This document shows, in pieces, positions 34,046-45,480 of a stretch of DNA of 64,000 bases. The stretch lies in assembly GCA_037576215.1 (NCBI GenBank), contig JBANDB010000002.1:5580001-5644000 (forward strand), in the 5' to 3' direction. Source of the stretch: Armillaria gallica (lineage: Eukaryota; Basidiomycota; Agaricomycetes; Agaricales; Physalacriaceae). A program made the translations under genes and the position numbers. The notes beneath the pieces were generated by a model. It worked only from the letters and a program-made list of their open reading frames with translations. It was not told where the DNA came from and did no database searches. Each line of letters opens with the position of its first letter. Positions within the stretch are counted from its first letter, which is position 1.

Positions 34046-34525
34046 CCAGTATGTACACCTTCCTCCGTGCCGTCTCAGTCTGACACAGACACTCAATGTG
34101 ATAGCCGTGTCGAGAGCGCCCTTTTCACTGTTTCATAACTTAGGCTAAGACCTCCATTGCTCGGCTTGGTACCGACCCAGATCATCTATGGCGGGTTCTC
34201 TCATCGCCTGCCCTGCTAACCGTTCATATCTGCGTTGCTCCCAACGAGACACGCTTTCTTTATAATCAATGCACGGCGTTTTTGGTGGATACACACAGCC
34301 CAGTCAACCAGAATCGTGAGATGTAATCTCGTGAGATCGCTCTCTACATTCTGGCTTAGATTCTCACTTTGTGCTGTAATTTTAGGACTTGCGCCGTCGG
34401 ATAATATCTCGTCTCCGTTGAAGGTTATTAGCGCCGCACAAAATTCTTTCGGCACGAGAGCGCTCTTTCCTGGTAACTGGTTGTGGTATAAGGTGAGCTG
34501 GTTGCAACTGTGGCTTAAGCTTGCA
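34046..34525 (+). repeat. Start of tandem unit 2, A2 upstream sequence
   Basis: Homology to 16137-16613 starts abruptly here, right after R1 sequence that elsewhere (around 57.1 kb, minus strand) continues differently. This is the junction of the large tandem duplication. It contains the A2 promoter with a GTATAAG element about 40 bp before the ATG. Confidence 0.6.
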
Positions 34526-35460
34526 ATGTATCTCAGCCTTACTTTTGTAGCAGCCTTTTTCTCTGCTGTACATGCTGTTGTTGACATGAATTTACATCAA
34601 TGGCAAGCGCCCGGAGCTTCTGATTTACGCAGCCCATGTCCAGGTCTAAATACGTGCGTCGTCGAGCTCTGTCCTTCCGACATCTACTGACAAGGTTTCT
34701 GTAGCCTTGCGAACCACGGTTTCCTTCCACGAGACGGCAGGAATATCGTCCTCAATATGGTAATCGACGCTGCGCTAGGTCAGGAAGCCCTGATCGTTTG
34801 ATAAAAGTGTCTTACGCCCACAGCAGACGATTTTAATATCGATCGATCGGTTCTCTTCCCTGTCGTCGAGTATTTCCTTCTCTCCACGAAGACGCCTCTC
34901 AGTGATAGCTTCACGCTCGATGATCTCAAACTGTAGGCACCTACATGCAACACCATCTGTCCTGTCTTCTGATGTATGCCCTTTAGACACGGCATTATTA
35001 TTCACGATGCCTCGCTTTCCCGCTCCGACTATGACCTCGGCGACAACCTCCACTTCAACGAGACCGTCTATTCCACGCTCGCGGAGTCCAACTCCAGCGT
35101 CGACTACTTCAACGCCACCTCCGCGGGGCAAGTCCAGAAGAAACGGCTCGCTGACGATGCCATCGTCAACCCTCGTATCACCAACACCATCAAGGAGCGC
35201 ACCATACGCACTGGGGAGTCTGCGCTCTATCTGAGTGTCATGGGTGACCCGATGACGGGTGTTACGCCGAAAAAGTACGTCTCATCACCAGCTCACCACC
35301 GCGGATGTTGTTTGATCTATGTTATACTAATAGGTTTGTGAATGTATTTTTCCGTGAGGAGCGTATGCCTATTGAGGAAGGGTGGACTAAGCCTTCGACG
35401 GTGATCACAGACCTGACGCTCTCTCCGATTGCGGCCATTATTGTAAAGGCTTCGAAGTAG
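34526..35460 (+). CDS. Heme-thiolate peroxygenase A2, catalytic Glu lost and C-terminus truncated
   Basis: Exons 34526-34653, 34705-34778, 34824-34932, 34987-35274 and 35334-35460 keep frame and give 241 residues. Signal peptide MYLSLTFVAAFFSAVHA and SPCPGLNT with the heme-ligand Cys are intact. The acid-base motif, EHD in the other three copies, reads IHD here (LHGIIIHDASLSRSD, Ile109), so the residue that cleaves the peroxide bond is missing. A TAG at 35458-35460 replaces the conserved TGG and removes about 33 C-terminal residues compared with B1. Exon 3 is two codons longer than in the B copies. The protein could still bind heme but should be a poor peroxygenase. Either a pseudogene in an early stage or a non-catalytic derivative. 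Confidence 0.82.
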
Positions 35461-35637
35461 GTTGATAACGGCGGATGTCCTATTATTCGACCCGGTCCTA
35501 ACAGTGATCTTATTTCTTGCCCGTAAACATATTGATTCAATAATGGCAATCGATATCTATAATTCTTGTGAAGACAGAGTGGAAGGGTACTCTGGCCCTA
35601 GAAGATTCTCCCCACCTTCTACTGCTGATCTCCTAGA

Positions 35638-36477
35638 GATCGAGACCGCTTGAGGCGACAGTTTGCGCCAGATCTGCCTCCTAGGGAAGCCTACGACGAA
35701 GGGGACCAAAGGGATGTGCCACCTCCGCCCCCAGCAGAAAGACCAGACTGGCCCTCTTCCTACCCTCAGGCTCCCTATGAAGGTCGGGGCCGCGATTGGG
35801 ATGACGACTATTGGAAGTACAATAACAGAGGCGCTGATCGAGACCGATACGACGCACCTCGAACCACCACGGCGAGTGCATGGGAAACACAAGAAGAGCG
35901 TGAATGAAGGACGACGACTTATCCTCCTGCTCCTCCTCCTAGGGTGCCCTCTCCGGTGCGATCGTCATACGATCTAGCTAGATCTCTGAGCACAAGGTTA
36001 GACTACTGCTCCAGTGGCTGCAGGGATGATAGAAAGCGGACATATCCTTCTCCTCCTCCATCTAGGGATGCACGGTTCACTGGGACCGTGACGACCCCCA
36101 GTCCGGGGTATACTGGTACTAGACGTCCGCGTAGTCCGAGTCCGCTGAGGAATCGGTTGGCGGGGGCACCTCCCGCGGATGACTTAAGCCTCCCCAAGCG
36201 CACGAGAGAGGACTACGATTACTATAATGGGCGTGCATCGTACGAGAGACCGGTGTCGCCAGCTTAGCCGCCTCCTACGAGCGCAGGGAGTAGTTATTAC
36301 GACTCGTCGCGCGCGCCGCCGACTTCTGCGAGTACGGTGGGGAGCGGTGCTCCTGAATATTCAAGAGATTGCCCTGCGACGTATGACAGGCCGGTTAGGC
36401 AGAGCTATCCTCCAAGAAATGCAGGATATGCCGGGGATCTCAGAAAGGAGAGGCGATATATGCCTCCTTCTCGATAA
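35638..36477 (+). pseudogene. RS/Pro/Tyr-rich gene fragment, copy 2
   Basis: Counterpart of 17724-18554, with stops at the same codons (TGA 35905-35907, TAG 36265-36267). It has an extra four codons at the start (RDRD before RLRRQFAPDLPPREAY). Both stops therefore predate the large duplication. It lies downstream of peroxygenase A2 on the same strand. Confidence 0.6.
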
Positions 36478-36779
36478 AATAAGCTCCTGAAGAGGTATGT
36501 TAAATGGGGCTCTTGGGGCCGCCAAATAAGCCAAAAGTATCTGAAATAAACCAATCAATACAGGATCCGATGAAACATATCTTTTGTGCATCAATACCAA
36601 GCTGAATGCGAACGACGCGGATGTACCGTGTGGAGAGGTATGTATCACAAAAGTATTAGCATAGCTGCGGCTCTAATACTTGGAATTGCCATAAAAGGCG
36701 TTTGTATGCACATGTTAGATTCTAAGGTAAAACTTAAAAGTAAGGGTCCTGGGTCAAAATGCAGCGCATAAGGACGAAT

Positions 36780-37571
36780 CCTCGTAAACTCGGACTCGTA
36801 ACTTGTTTTAGCCACGTCTTCAAGTCACTCCTTTTAATGGTTTTGATGTTCGCAGATTATTACTAGCGACTTACCGCTCGCAAGCACGGAGGCGACAGCA
36901 TTTAAAGTCACTAATGGGCTGTGGAATCAATCAGATGTCATGAAGCATACCGGTATACATACTATACTGTTTCGTCCGAGTTCAGGTGACCTATATCTCG
37001 TTCCCGCTGTTCCATGTCTTGGGCTTGGGCCTCCTCGATCCATTTCTTGGCTTGGTACTGACCCAGAACATGTATCCAGTGGGTGATTTGAGTGAAGAGG
37101 CTTGAACTAAAGCCGCCATTCTGTGGCCCTCGGACTCTATAGAAGATGGACGTCCTACATGGAAAGCGACTGCGGGACGACTCAGGGATGCCCATAACAA
37201 GGAAGCAGATCCGAACTACCGTAACGGTGACAAGTCAAAAATCGTAAATCATTGGAGGATAGGGTTCTTTCATCGCCTGCTCTCGCTTCTGCGTTGCTCT
37301 TGGCGAGTGTCCATGAGTCTTTCTTTACGTCAAATGCATGGCATTTTCAGTGGATGCGCACAGCCCAGCCAATCAAGACCGGCGGCGATGTAATCTCGTG
37401 AGACCAGTTTCTACATCCTGGCTTGGATTCTCAATTTAGGATTTGTGCCGTCGGATAATATCCCACCTCTGTCGGAGGTTCGTAGTGCCCCCAAAATTTC
37501 TTTCAGCACGAGAGCGCTTTTTCCCTGAGTATAAGAAGGTGAGCTGGTTGCAACTATGGCTTAAACTTGCA
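36780..37571 (+). repeat. Upstream module of peroxygenase B2
   Basis: Homologous to 24240-25036. It includes the exon-like piece around 36.85-36.95 kb (SDLPLASTEATAFKVTNGLW) and the piece near 37.13-37.2 kb. The 300 bp between A2-RS sequence and this module replace the 5 kb found in unit 1. Confidence 0.55.
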
Positions 37572-38561
37572 ATGTATCTCAGCCTTACTTTTGTAACAGC
37601 CCTCTTCTCTGCTGTACATGCCACCGTTGACTTGAAACTACATGGATGGCAAGCACCCAGAGGCTCTGATTTGCGTGGCCCATGTCCGGGCCTGAATACG
37701 TACGTCGTCGAGATCTCTTTTACATCGTCAACTGACAACGTTTCTGTAGCCTTGCGAATCACGGTTTCCTGCCGCGGGATGGCAAGAATATCACCATCAA
37801 GATGGTACTCGATGCTGGGCTAGGTCAGGATACATTGATCGCCTAGTAAAATCCTCTTACGCCCACAGCAGAAGGTTTCAATATCGACCCGCCTCTCCTC
37901 ATCCTTGCTGCCAAGGTTGGGCTTCTTACCACGAACGCGCCTGATAGCTTCACACTCGATGATCTCAAACTGTAGGTATTTGCATACAACACCGCCTGTC
38001 CTCTCTTCTGATGTATCTCCTTTGTAGACACGGAACTATCGAACACGACGCCTCGCTCTCCCGCTCCGACTTCCTCCTCGGCGACAACGTCCACTTCAAC
38101 GAGACCATCTATACCACGCTCACGCAGTCCAACCCCGGCGTCGACTACTTCAACGCCACTTCCGCGGGGCAAGTCCAGAAGAAACGACTCGCTGACGATA
38201 CCATCGCCAACCCCGGCATCATCAACACCATCAAGGAGTTCGCCGTGCGCACTCTCGAGTCTGCACTCTATCTGAGTGTCATGGGTGACCCGGTGACGGG
38301 CGTTGCGCCGAAAAAGTACGTCTCATCACCAGCTCACGGTCGCGGATGTTGATTTATCTTTGTTGTAGATTTGTGGACATATTTTTCCGCGAGGAACGTA
38401 TGCCTATTGAGGAACGTTGGACTAAGCCTTCGACGTTGATCACCGGTCAGACGATCTCTCCGATTGCGGACATCATCGGGAAGACTTCGGAGTGGGTTGA
38501 TAACGGCGGGTGCCCTATCATTCGACCCGGTCCTAATAGTGATATTATTTCTTGCCCGTAA
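37572..38561 (+). CDS. Short heme-thiolate peroxygenase B2, intact
   Basis: Exons 37572-37699, 37750-37823, 37869-37971, 38028-38315 and 38369-38561 give 261 residues, exactly the structure of B1 including intron lengths 50, 45, 56 and 53 nt. It has the signal peptide MYLSLTFVTALFSAVHA, GPCPGLNT with the heme-ligand Cys38, LANHGFLPRDGKNI, TIEHDASLSRSD with Glu107, and FFREERMPIEERW. Differences from B1 are few and mostly conservative (for example ETSEW to KTSEW, PSPNS to PGPNS). The pair therefore arose by recent block duplication and both copies should be active. Confidence 0.92.
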
Positions 38562-39042
38562 GCATGCTTCGGATTCGGTAATTGATACCTATACTTTTGT
38601 TATTGAACGAGAGCTTTGTCATTGAAAGGAATTGTTTGGTCTTAATCGTTCGACGCGACTCTTGATATCAGCATGCAAGTTTACGTTGCGGAAGCTGCTA
38701 CTTGGCAAGTTGTACAGCGGGCGACATTTAATACCTTCGCACCCCGGTGTTGCTATCTACAAATGGCATGACTCGCCCGACGCGTCTGGGATAGTATGAC
38801 AACCCAGTAGTTCACGGAACATGAACGCCATGATCTCTGAACTAAGTTCTGCCACTTTCTTAAGCGTACCGTGTCCTTTCCTTAATGAGTGACAGCGACA
38901 GTGCAGGAGAAGTAAAGTGAGGAAAGGTGATGGGTCTCAACTCTAGCCGTCTTACCTCAAGAAGATAGATTCAGGTTCAGCAATTGGAAGTCAAGACTCG
39001 GGCGATTCCCGGTTTCTTATATCAATTGGGGGACATGATATA
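38562..39042. other. 3' flank of peroxygenase B2
   Basis: Homologous to 26027-26590 with a deletion of about 75 bp relative to unit 1 around 38.70 kb. No gene. Confidence 0.5.
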
Positions 39043-39227
39043 CTGTATGTACTTGTATGAATGAAACGGTGCGTTTCATCCCTGAGGAGCGTTACAAGGC
39101 AAATTTTCGGCCGGCATCGTGTTTGGTTTCCTACTATTGAAGAAACGTAACGCCAGATTTTAGTCTCGTTTCATCCACAAATCCGTAACGCGGGGGTACC
39201 CCGTTTCATTCATACAAGTACATACAG
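39043..39227. mobile_element. MITE, 185 bp, TA target duplication
   Basis: Perfect 27-bp terminal inverted repeats (starting CTGTATGTACTTGTATGA) at 39043-39069 and 39201-39227, flanked on both sides by TA, as in Tc1/mariner-type elements. The interior is non-coding, with further GAAACG/CGTTTC inverted pieces. The corresponding site in unit 1 (about 26585) has no insertion, so it entered after the duplication. Confidence 0.85.
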
Positions 39228-39274
39228 TACGGTGATCGAGAGAGGCATTCTTTTCGAACAAAATGGGACTATAG

Positions 39275-39410
39275 TCAGTCCAGACGCGTCGCAAATTCCA
39301 AATGGCCAAGACCTTGAGAACGAGATGAGCGTCAAGAACCGAGATCATGGTAGAGAACGCGTACCTTCCTCGTCCAGCAGCTTCCTCCTGCTCTCCTTCC
39401 TTGAACTATG
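39275..39410 (-). pseudogene. SFV family 3' fragment S7
   Basis: Exon 2 equivalent complement(39275-39312), intron, and only the last about 45 nt of exon 1 (ending LLDEEG, with an internal deletion of about 11 nt). It is the unit 2 counterpart of S1, cut near 39410. Confidence 0.7.
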
Positions 39411-39680
39411 GATAGATAACATTGTTTCATTCATAATTCGAGAGATTCATATTTTTCATATTTTTGGTGAGCTCAGTACAGCTCATAGTACTTAAATACA
39501 AAGCTACAAAGAGTATGAGATTTCTGAGACGTGAGGCAAAGCCATATGATGTAAGTAGCTTGTGTGCTCGAAAAGAGTATCAAGAAATGCAAGAAAGGAA
39601 AAGAAAAGAAATAAGCTATCAATCCCGAAACGGCAATGGCAGCTAAGTGCACAGCATGGCAGCTAAGTTAGCGTGGGAAC

Positions 39681-40051
39681 CCAGGGTGGTAAACCTTCGT
39701 CTGCCATCACATGGGCCTCTCGCATCGCACATGAACAATTCACAAAGGATCGCATCAACAAGGTCTGGCAGATAATCGAACGAAAGGTCAAACCTTACGG
39801 CAGCAGGTTCTCGTTTGTGTGTGAAGAACTGTACGCCGAGTTTATGGTCGTCACGCAGAGAGCCGTGTTCAGGAAGGGCTACTTGGGTATGGACCCCGCC
39901 AAAATTCCTCAATTTGAGGAGGGTGAGCGAGAGAAGGTCGCCAAGGACTTGCTAGAGGCAGAAGGTACGCGTTCTTCACGCTGTTCTTTTGTTTTGGTGC
40001 TGATCTTGTCCCAGGGCTTGTCACTTGAAGTTTGCCACTCGCCTAGACTGA
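39681..40051 (+). pseudogene. SFV family copy S6, 5' truncated
   Basis: No ATG or MFP start. The frame begins near SSAITWASRIAHEQFTKDRI and continues through KPYGSRFSFVCEELYAEFMV and GYLGMDPAKIPQFEEGERE to LLEAEG at 39964. A base is missing in the exon 2 equivalent (CTTGTCAC for CTTGGTCAC), so the FATRLD tail is lost. Most similar to S1 although on the other strand, which suggests an inversion or gene conversion in unit 2. Confidence 0.68.
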
Positions 40052-40496
40052 CCGTAGCGTTGAATGTCGCGCTGTGTACTGTATTGCTTATTGATAGAAA
40101 TGCATTTCTTAGATGGTGGTAGAATCTATACATACGGAGCTTGTAGTAAATTCGTTGGGGGCAACTAGAAACGAAACTCTGTCGTCGGAATTGAGTGGCA
40201 GCAATAGGGAATTCAGACTTGCTGATTTCGCACTGATGTCCTGCGCAAGGGAGTTCCTCGAGGTAAACTCTCCGTTTTATTCACAGTTGTACTAAATCAT
40301 GCTTGTAAGAAGCCGAAACATTGACTTTGTTTATCGGACGGAGTCGTGGGTTATGTCTGCCCGCGAGTCCTCGGCATTGTTCGACATTTCTGGTTGATTG
40401 TCCTTATTATGGCTGGACTCCACTTGTTCCTACCATAAGAATTCGAGGCCTCGGTTCTCGGGCTGACCTCTTCCAAGTTCCAATACTTAGCCCACG

Positions 40497-40935
40497 ATGT
40501 TGCCTGAGAACGCTACGCCAAAGTCCACCATCTCAGCCCCTCGCACACGTCTCCAAGGTTGCTTTGTCATGGACTGTGACACTGCCATCGACTGGGCCTC
40601 TCGCATTTTAGGCGACAGATTGACGATGGACGAAATCGGTCTGGTGTGGGATGTCATCGAAGACAAGGTCAAAGTTTTTGGGAGCAGATTCTCGTTTGTG
40701 GGCCCAGTACTATACGCAGAGTTCATGGTCGTTACGCGGAGAGCCACATTCCCAGGGGGATACTTGGGTATGGACCCAGCGGAGATACCCCAATTTAAGG
40801 AGGGTGAACGAGAGAAGGTCGCGAGAAAGCTGCTAGAGGAGGAAGGTACGCGTTTTCTGTCGTGTTTTTATTTCTCGCTGCTCATTCGTTGCTCAAGGTC
40901 TTGGCCATTTAGAGTTTTTCACGCGTCTAGACTGA
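40497..40935 (+). CDS. SFV family protein S8
   Basis: Exons 40497-40845 and 40898-40935 give 128 residues. Start MLPENATPKSTISAPRTRLQ, then DCDTAIDWASRILGDRLTMD, VFGSRFSFVGPVLYAEFMVV, GYLGMDPAEIPQFKEGEREK, LLEEEG and tail GLGHLEFFTRLD. It has the GPV subgroup signature shared with S4, of which it is the unit 2 counterpart; here the frame is intact. LQGCF replaces LQGGF and FFTRLD replaces FATRLD. Probably functional; function unknown. Confidence 0.74.
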
Positions 40936-41406
40936 CTATAACGTTGAAAGTTGTCATGTACTATATCATTTTCAGACAGGAATACAATGTTGAGGGGTTT
41001 CCACAGAGCAAGATTCAGGTATAGGGTGGCAAATCCCGAATCTCCACTCCAAGGACCCAGTACCGCCATCGAATCCCGAGCATTGGACGTTAGCAGAGGA
41101 CGATATTATTGAGTCTGGCAGGTCATTGAGAAGACCCCGTGCACATTGCCGTGGGCGGGGAATTCATCGTCGTAATTCAGAAGGTATAAGTGATGACTAC
41201 AATGAGAAGCGGGAGGAAGATAAGGAAGATACTACTTACTAGATTTTGCTAGGCTGCACAACGCGTCTGTCACATGATCGGCAAAGGTCGGAGTTCGAAC
41301 TGTCAACTTGAGCGAAGTTCGAGAGATAAACGTTAAACGTAAACCTTAAAGTTAATTTGATCACTTTCCTACCCATTCCTTGTGTGACACGCTCTTCAAG
41401 CCTGCA

Positions 41407-41848
41407 ATGTTTCCCGGAAGCGACGCCGATACACCTGAACCTCGGCTAATACCCCGAACACGCCTTCAGGGCGGCTTCGTCATGGATCGCGACGCTGCCA
41501 TCGAATGGGCCTCTCGTATCGGAAGCGAACGGTTAACGAAGGACGACATCTATTGGGTATGGGAGTTCATTGAAGATAAGGTCGTGCCCTATGGCAGCAG
41601 ATTCTCGTTTGTGGGCGAAGAACTAGACGCGGAGTTTATGGTCGTTACGCAGACATCCGAGTTCAAGAACGGATACTTGGGTATGAATCCAGCTTTGATA
41701 TCTCAGTTCAAGGAGGGTGAACGAGAAAAGATTGTGAGGAAGCTGTTGGAGGAAGAAGGTACGCGTTTTCAGTCCTCTTTTCGTTTCTCGGCGTTGATTT
41801 TGTGTTCAAGGACTTGGTCATTTGGAATTTGCCACCCGCCTAGATTGA
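41407..41848 (+). CDS. SFV family protein S9
   Basis: Exons 41407-41758 and 41811-41848 give 129 residues. Start MFPGSDADTPEPRLIPRTRL, then DRDAAIEWASRIGSERLTKD, DIYWVWEFIEDKVVPYGSRF, EELDAEFMVVTQ, GYLGMNPALISQFKEGERE and tail GLGHLEFATRLD. An ATG at 41380 in frame would add nine residues, but MFP is the shared family start. Counterpart of S5, with the homology continuing into repeat R2. It is a typical intact member of the GEE subgroup. Confidence 0.75.
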
Positions 41849-41903
41849 TACCTGCCATGTATAATACTGTTTATCGAAAGGAATACATGTTCTCTTGTCA
41901 TAG

Positions 41904-44900
41904 ATGAAACCCGCCCGATACCTCTATCATGTCTCCCGGTTCCCCTCGGCTCGAGTTCCAATGTCCGAACCTTTTAATCTGGAACTGCTAGAGCCAAAAC
42001 TGTTGCCCTTCCTTGCTTCGCTTCTCCGAACGTACCCATCGAGCTATGAGCCTGAGGAACGGCTAGCGGCACGTTCAACACAGCTCTCGATGAAGCTGTC
42101 CTTCTCATCTGTCTCCGAGGTAAATTGTCCAGTTATTTCTTCGCTCGTAAATCTTACCTCTAGTATCAGACCCACTGATCGCCCAAATTGCATAGCAAGT
42201 GACCTTCCGACCACGACTAGGGACATGCACATCTATGATAGTACTGTGAATGGTAATATCTTCGCTGCATCGGGTTCTCTATCTGATCATTTTCTTTCAT
42301 AGCCCCACAAACATCTCCCTTTAATCGTCGTGCCTCGCATCCATGCACTACAGCTCTCGTCACAATCACTACTCAATGCAGCTGCAGGGAAGTACAAGGA
42401 TCTTTCATACACCTTTCCTGGTATTCGATAAGACTTGTGCGTTAACGCCGCCACACCCAATCCTTACAGTACTGTGCGATGGAACACCCCGCCAAACTCT
42501 CGTACCCGTGTACACGGCGACGAAACACATCTCTGATCATCTCTGCTTCCTCCGATCACGTTATCGCGATCCCATCATACCTACAATGGAGCGACGGCTT
42601 ACCCTTCGTCTATTCTTAGGACACAAAGCTCCCTTTCATCCATGCACGCGGCGTCTTAATGGTGAGATCGAGATGGCCGTCATATCTTGTGTCCGGGCGA
42701 TCTGTTGTACCTGACACGGAAGGAAGATAGACACGATGTGGGCTCACGGGAAGGCGAAAAAAGAATCGAGGCCATAGTGACAGTGTAGGAAATGGAAACG
42801 AGGAGAATATCAAACTGCCAGGTGATCTTCTCGTAGGTGAGTGGTCCAGACGGTCTGCGCCTTGCGGTGGTTCCTGTAGCGCGCGCGCCTCCAATTGCAG
42901 GGGTCGTCAAACACTCAGCCCCTCCCACGTCCATGGGACATCTTGGGGTCGAGGCTCAGATTCTATCCGATGGAGGAGGAGGAGGAGGAGCATGCAAGAG
43001 GTGAAGTCTCCCTTCATTCGTTATTCTGGATATATAGCTTAACCCTACGTTCCAGAGTCTCTCGAAATCAAGCAAATGAGAAGTGCGACGACTCAATCAT
43101 GCTATAACAGTGGTGTGGATAGTGCTGTCCCGCTCTCTCTTGCTATCTCTACTCTACAGCCCAGGCCGAGCGCACACACCATTGATAGTCGTCCCTCGCT
43201 CCATGCATTGTTATTCTCATCACAATAACAAAGACGTCTCCCGGGAACCTTCATCGAAAACTCCTGCCTTTTACCTACGACTCTTCCCCGGGCTTGAAGT
43301 AGCCTGGTCCACCGACGATGTTTTCTTACTAGTGGCCTTTCCCTGTGACCTCTCTTCTGCGCATGCGAAGACCGCGTATTCTCTCTTTCCCTTCACATAA
43401 GAAGAGAAGATGTCTGTCCTATTTTTTCATCCGACCTGAGTTCTCTGTTTCTATGCCGGCCCGTGAGTCGCTCCCTCTTCATGGAGGTAGATGGTGCCTC
43501 CCTTCAGCTCCGCCAATCCGAATCGCACTGTCTCGCGACCCTTGTGAACACCCGCTATGTGTTCTCCTCCGTTGAGATGGACATGTTGCGGGCGCAAGGA
43601 TCCCGGAAGGAGTAGGCCCATCGAGCACTTCTATATTGCACACGGGTTCTAACGCGTGGTGGGGTGTTAAGATCTTTGGTGGACGAGGATGACCTTCGTA
43701 CCTTTACCGGGAGTTTCTCATCAACCTGTGCCATTCTGAGGTTACATCACGACCCTTCGTCGATTGTCCAAGTTGCTTGTCGGGGTTCAAAAGACATTGC
43801 AGCGAGATATCGATAACGTGATGAAGGAACAAGTAAACCCTCGTCTTCCGCGCTCTCTCATCCCAACCGTCCGCATGTCACTGGAACGTGCGTAATCATT
43901 CCCTCGAGTCTCGCCTTCTGGCCTCACATCCGTGACGGTTATAGGCCAGCTGCCGCGACCATCCTTATCCTTTAACAACGGCCGCAAAGATCTCAGTCTC
44001 GTGTATCTCTCTACGGGAATTCGAATTGATTTCTCATCCTACGCGAAGGTTTTTCTGTCGGACCACCGCTTCCTCCAGTGAACTTTGACCTGCGACGGTT
44101 TTATGTTAGAGAAGACGAAGAACCTTGGCTGCAAGGATCCCGGTGCTGTTCCAATTCGAACGGATTTGTCATCCTTCCTAGTAATATTAGCCCATGAAGG
44201 GTTTGGCAACGGATAAAATATCAGATTGGGCGAGGCAGGATAAAATAAGACGTCGGGATACGAACTGGAAGCGTGCCAAGGACGACTTTAGCGGATAGTA
44301 GGCCTAGCGATTCACCGGTGACGCTTGCTCTGATAGTGTCAGATAAAACATAGAGACGCCGTCGGACACAGTGCGGTACGAGGAAAAAAAGGTGTCGCGA
44401 ATCCCAGACACGAGTTTCCTTATCGTGGACAAGTTTTGAAATATCAGCCAGTCCTTGCTTGTCTTGGTGTGCGACCCTTGAATTCGTGGATCACTCAAGA
44501 AAAGCATACCTATCGTGGACAAGTCCTGTAATATCAGTTCGTCCTTGAGATGCCCGGTAAATTGCTTCGGATATTCCTTTAATCGTCGTCCCTTGCCTCA
44601 TGTGGGAACTTTGGAGTGGCAGGCGAAGACGTGGCCCTTTCATTTTAAACAAAGACAGTGAGAACGTACATGGAAGCGCAATTGCCCAGAAACTGAAAAT
44701 ATATTATAGTAAGCTGAGTGAGCAGACGGGACAAAAGCGACGTGCGCAATCTTCAATTTGGTGGACTTGCCAACTGGAAATCGCAGGACCCGACAGACAA
44801 GTGGAAAATACACCGACGTTGCAAGCGAGAACCGGTGAACGAAATCGATGCTGACTAAGCGTGGACCTTTCTCTCCAAAGCGGTTTCGTCGTGGATCTAT

Positions 44901-45480
44901 ACAGCTAGAGATATCTTGCACAAGGCTCATTCACGGATCTCATACTCGCACAATGCTCGTGCTCATCATGTCGCCTGGCCATCGCACAGCCGGGTCTTCA
45001 GGTCGCTAGACCCGCATCTATCCTTGTGATTTCAGGACTCGATAAAGAACTAAACCAAAATTCGCTCCTGCACTGGCATTGTCGGATCGTGTGCTTCACG
45101 GTGTCTTGGAGCCGTCTTTGTGACGTCTCCGAGGTAAGCTGTTTGTTTGTATTTCCTTACCTCTAACAAACGCCTAGATTAGTAACCTCTCCGCTACACG
45201 ACGGTCCTTGGCAGACATCTCTCGCATCCATGTACTACGAATCACACCCCCAGACACTTGTCGGTGCTTGGCTGCCGCCCACCGGCACCACCAACATCAC
45301 ATAGCGACAAATCTGACGCTTCCTAGCGACGGCTTCCCTGCCTCTTACGCCCCATCGTCCCGACATCTCCCCCAGTTGCAATGGCAAGATTGATCTAACC
45401 GCCATGTAATCGGCAGGACCGGAGATGCACAGGACAAAGACAGATAGGCTTTGGAGGGCGAAGCTCATGACAGGAGAGGT
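41904..45480 (+). repeat. Repeat R, copy R2
   Basis: Directly homologous to R1 with small indels, starting in the 3' flank of S9 as R1 does in that of S5. It merges at the right with a more diverged R-like copy (R3). Coding-like pieces and conserved splice-like signals recur (GAGGTAAGCTGT ... CGCCTAG near 45.13-45.18 kb), but no long open frame. Confidence 0.65.
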
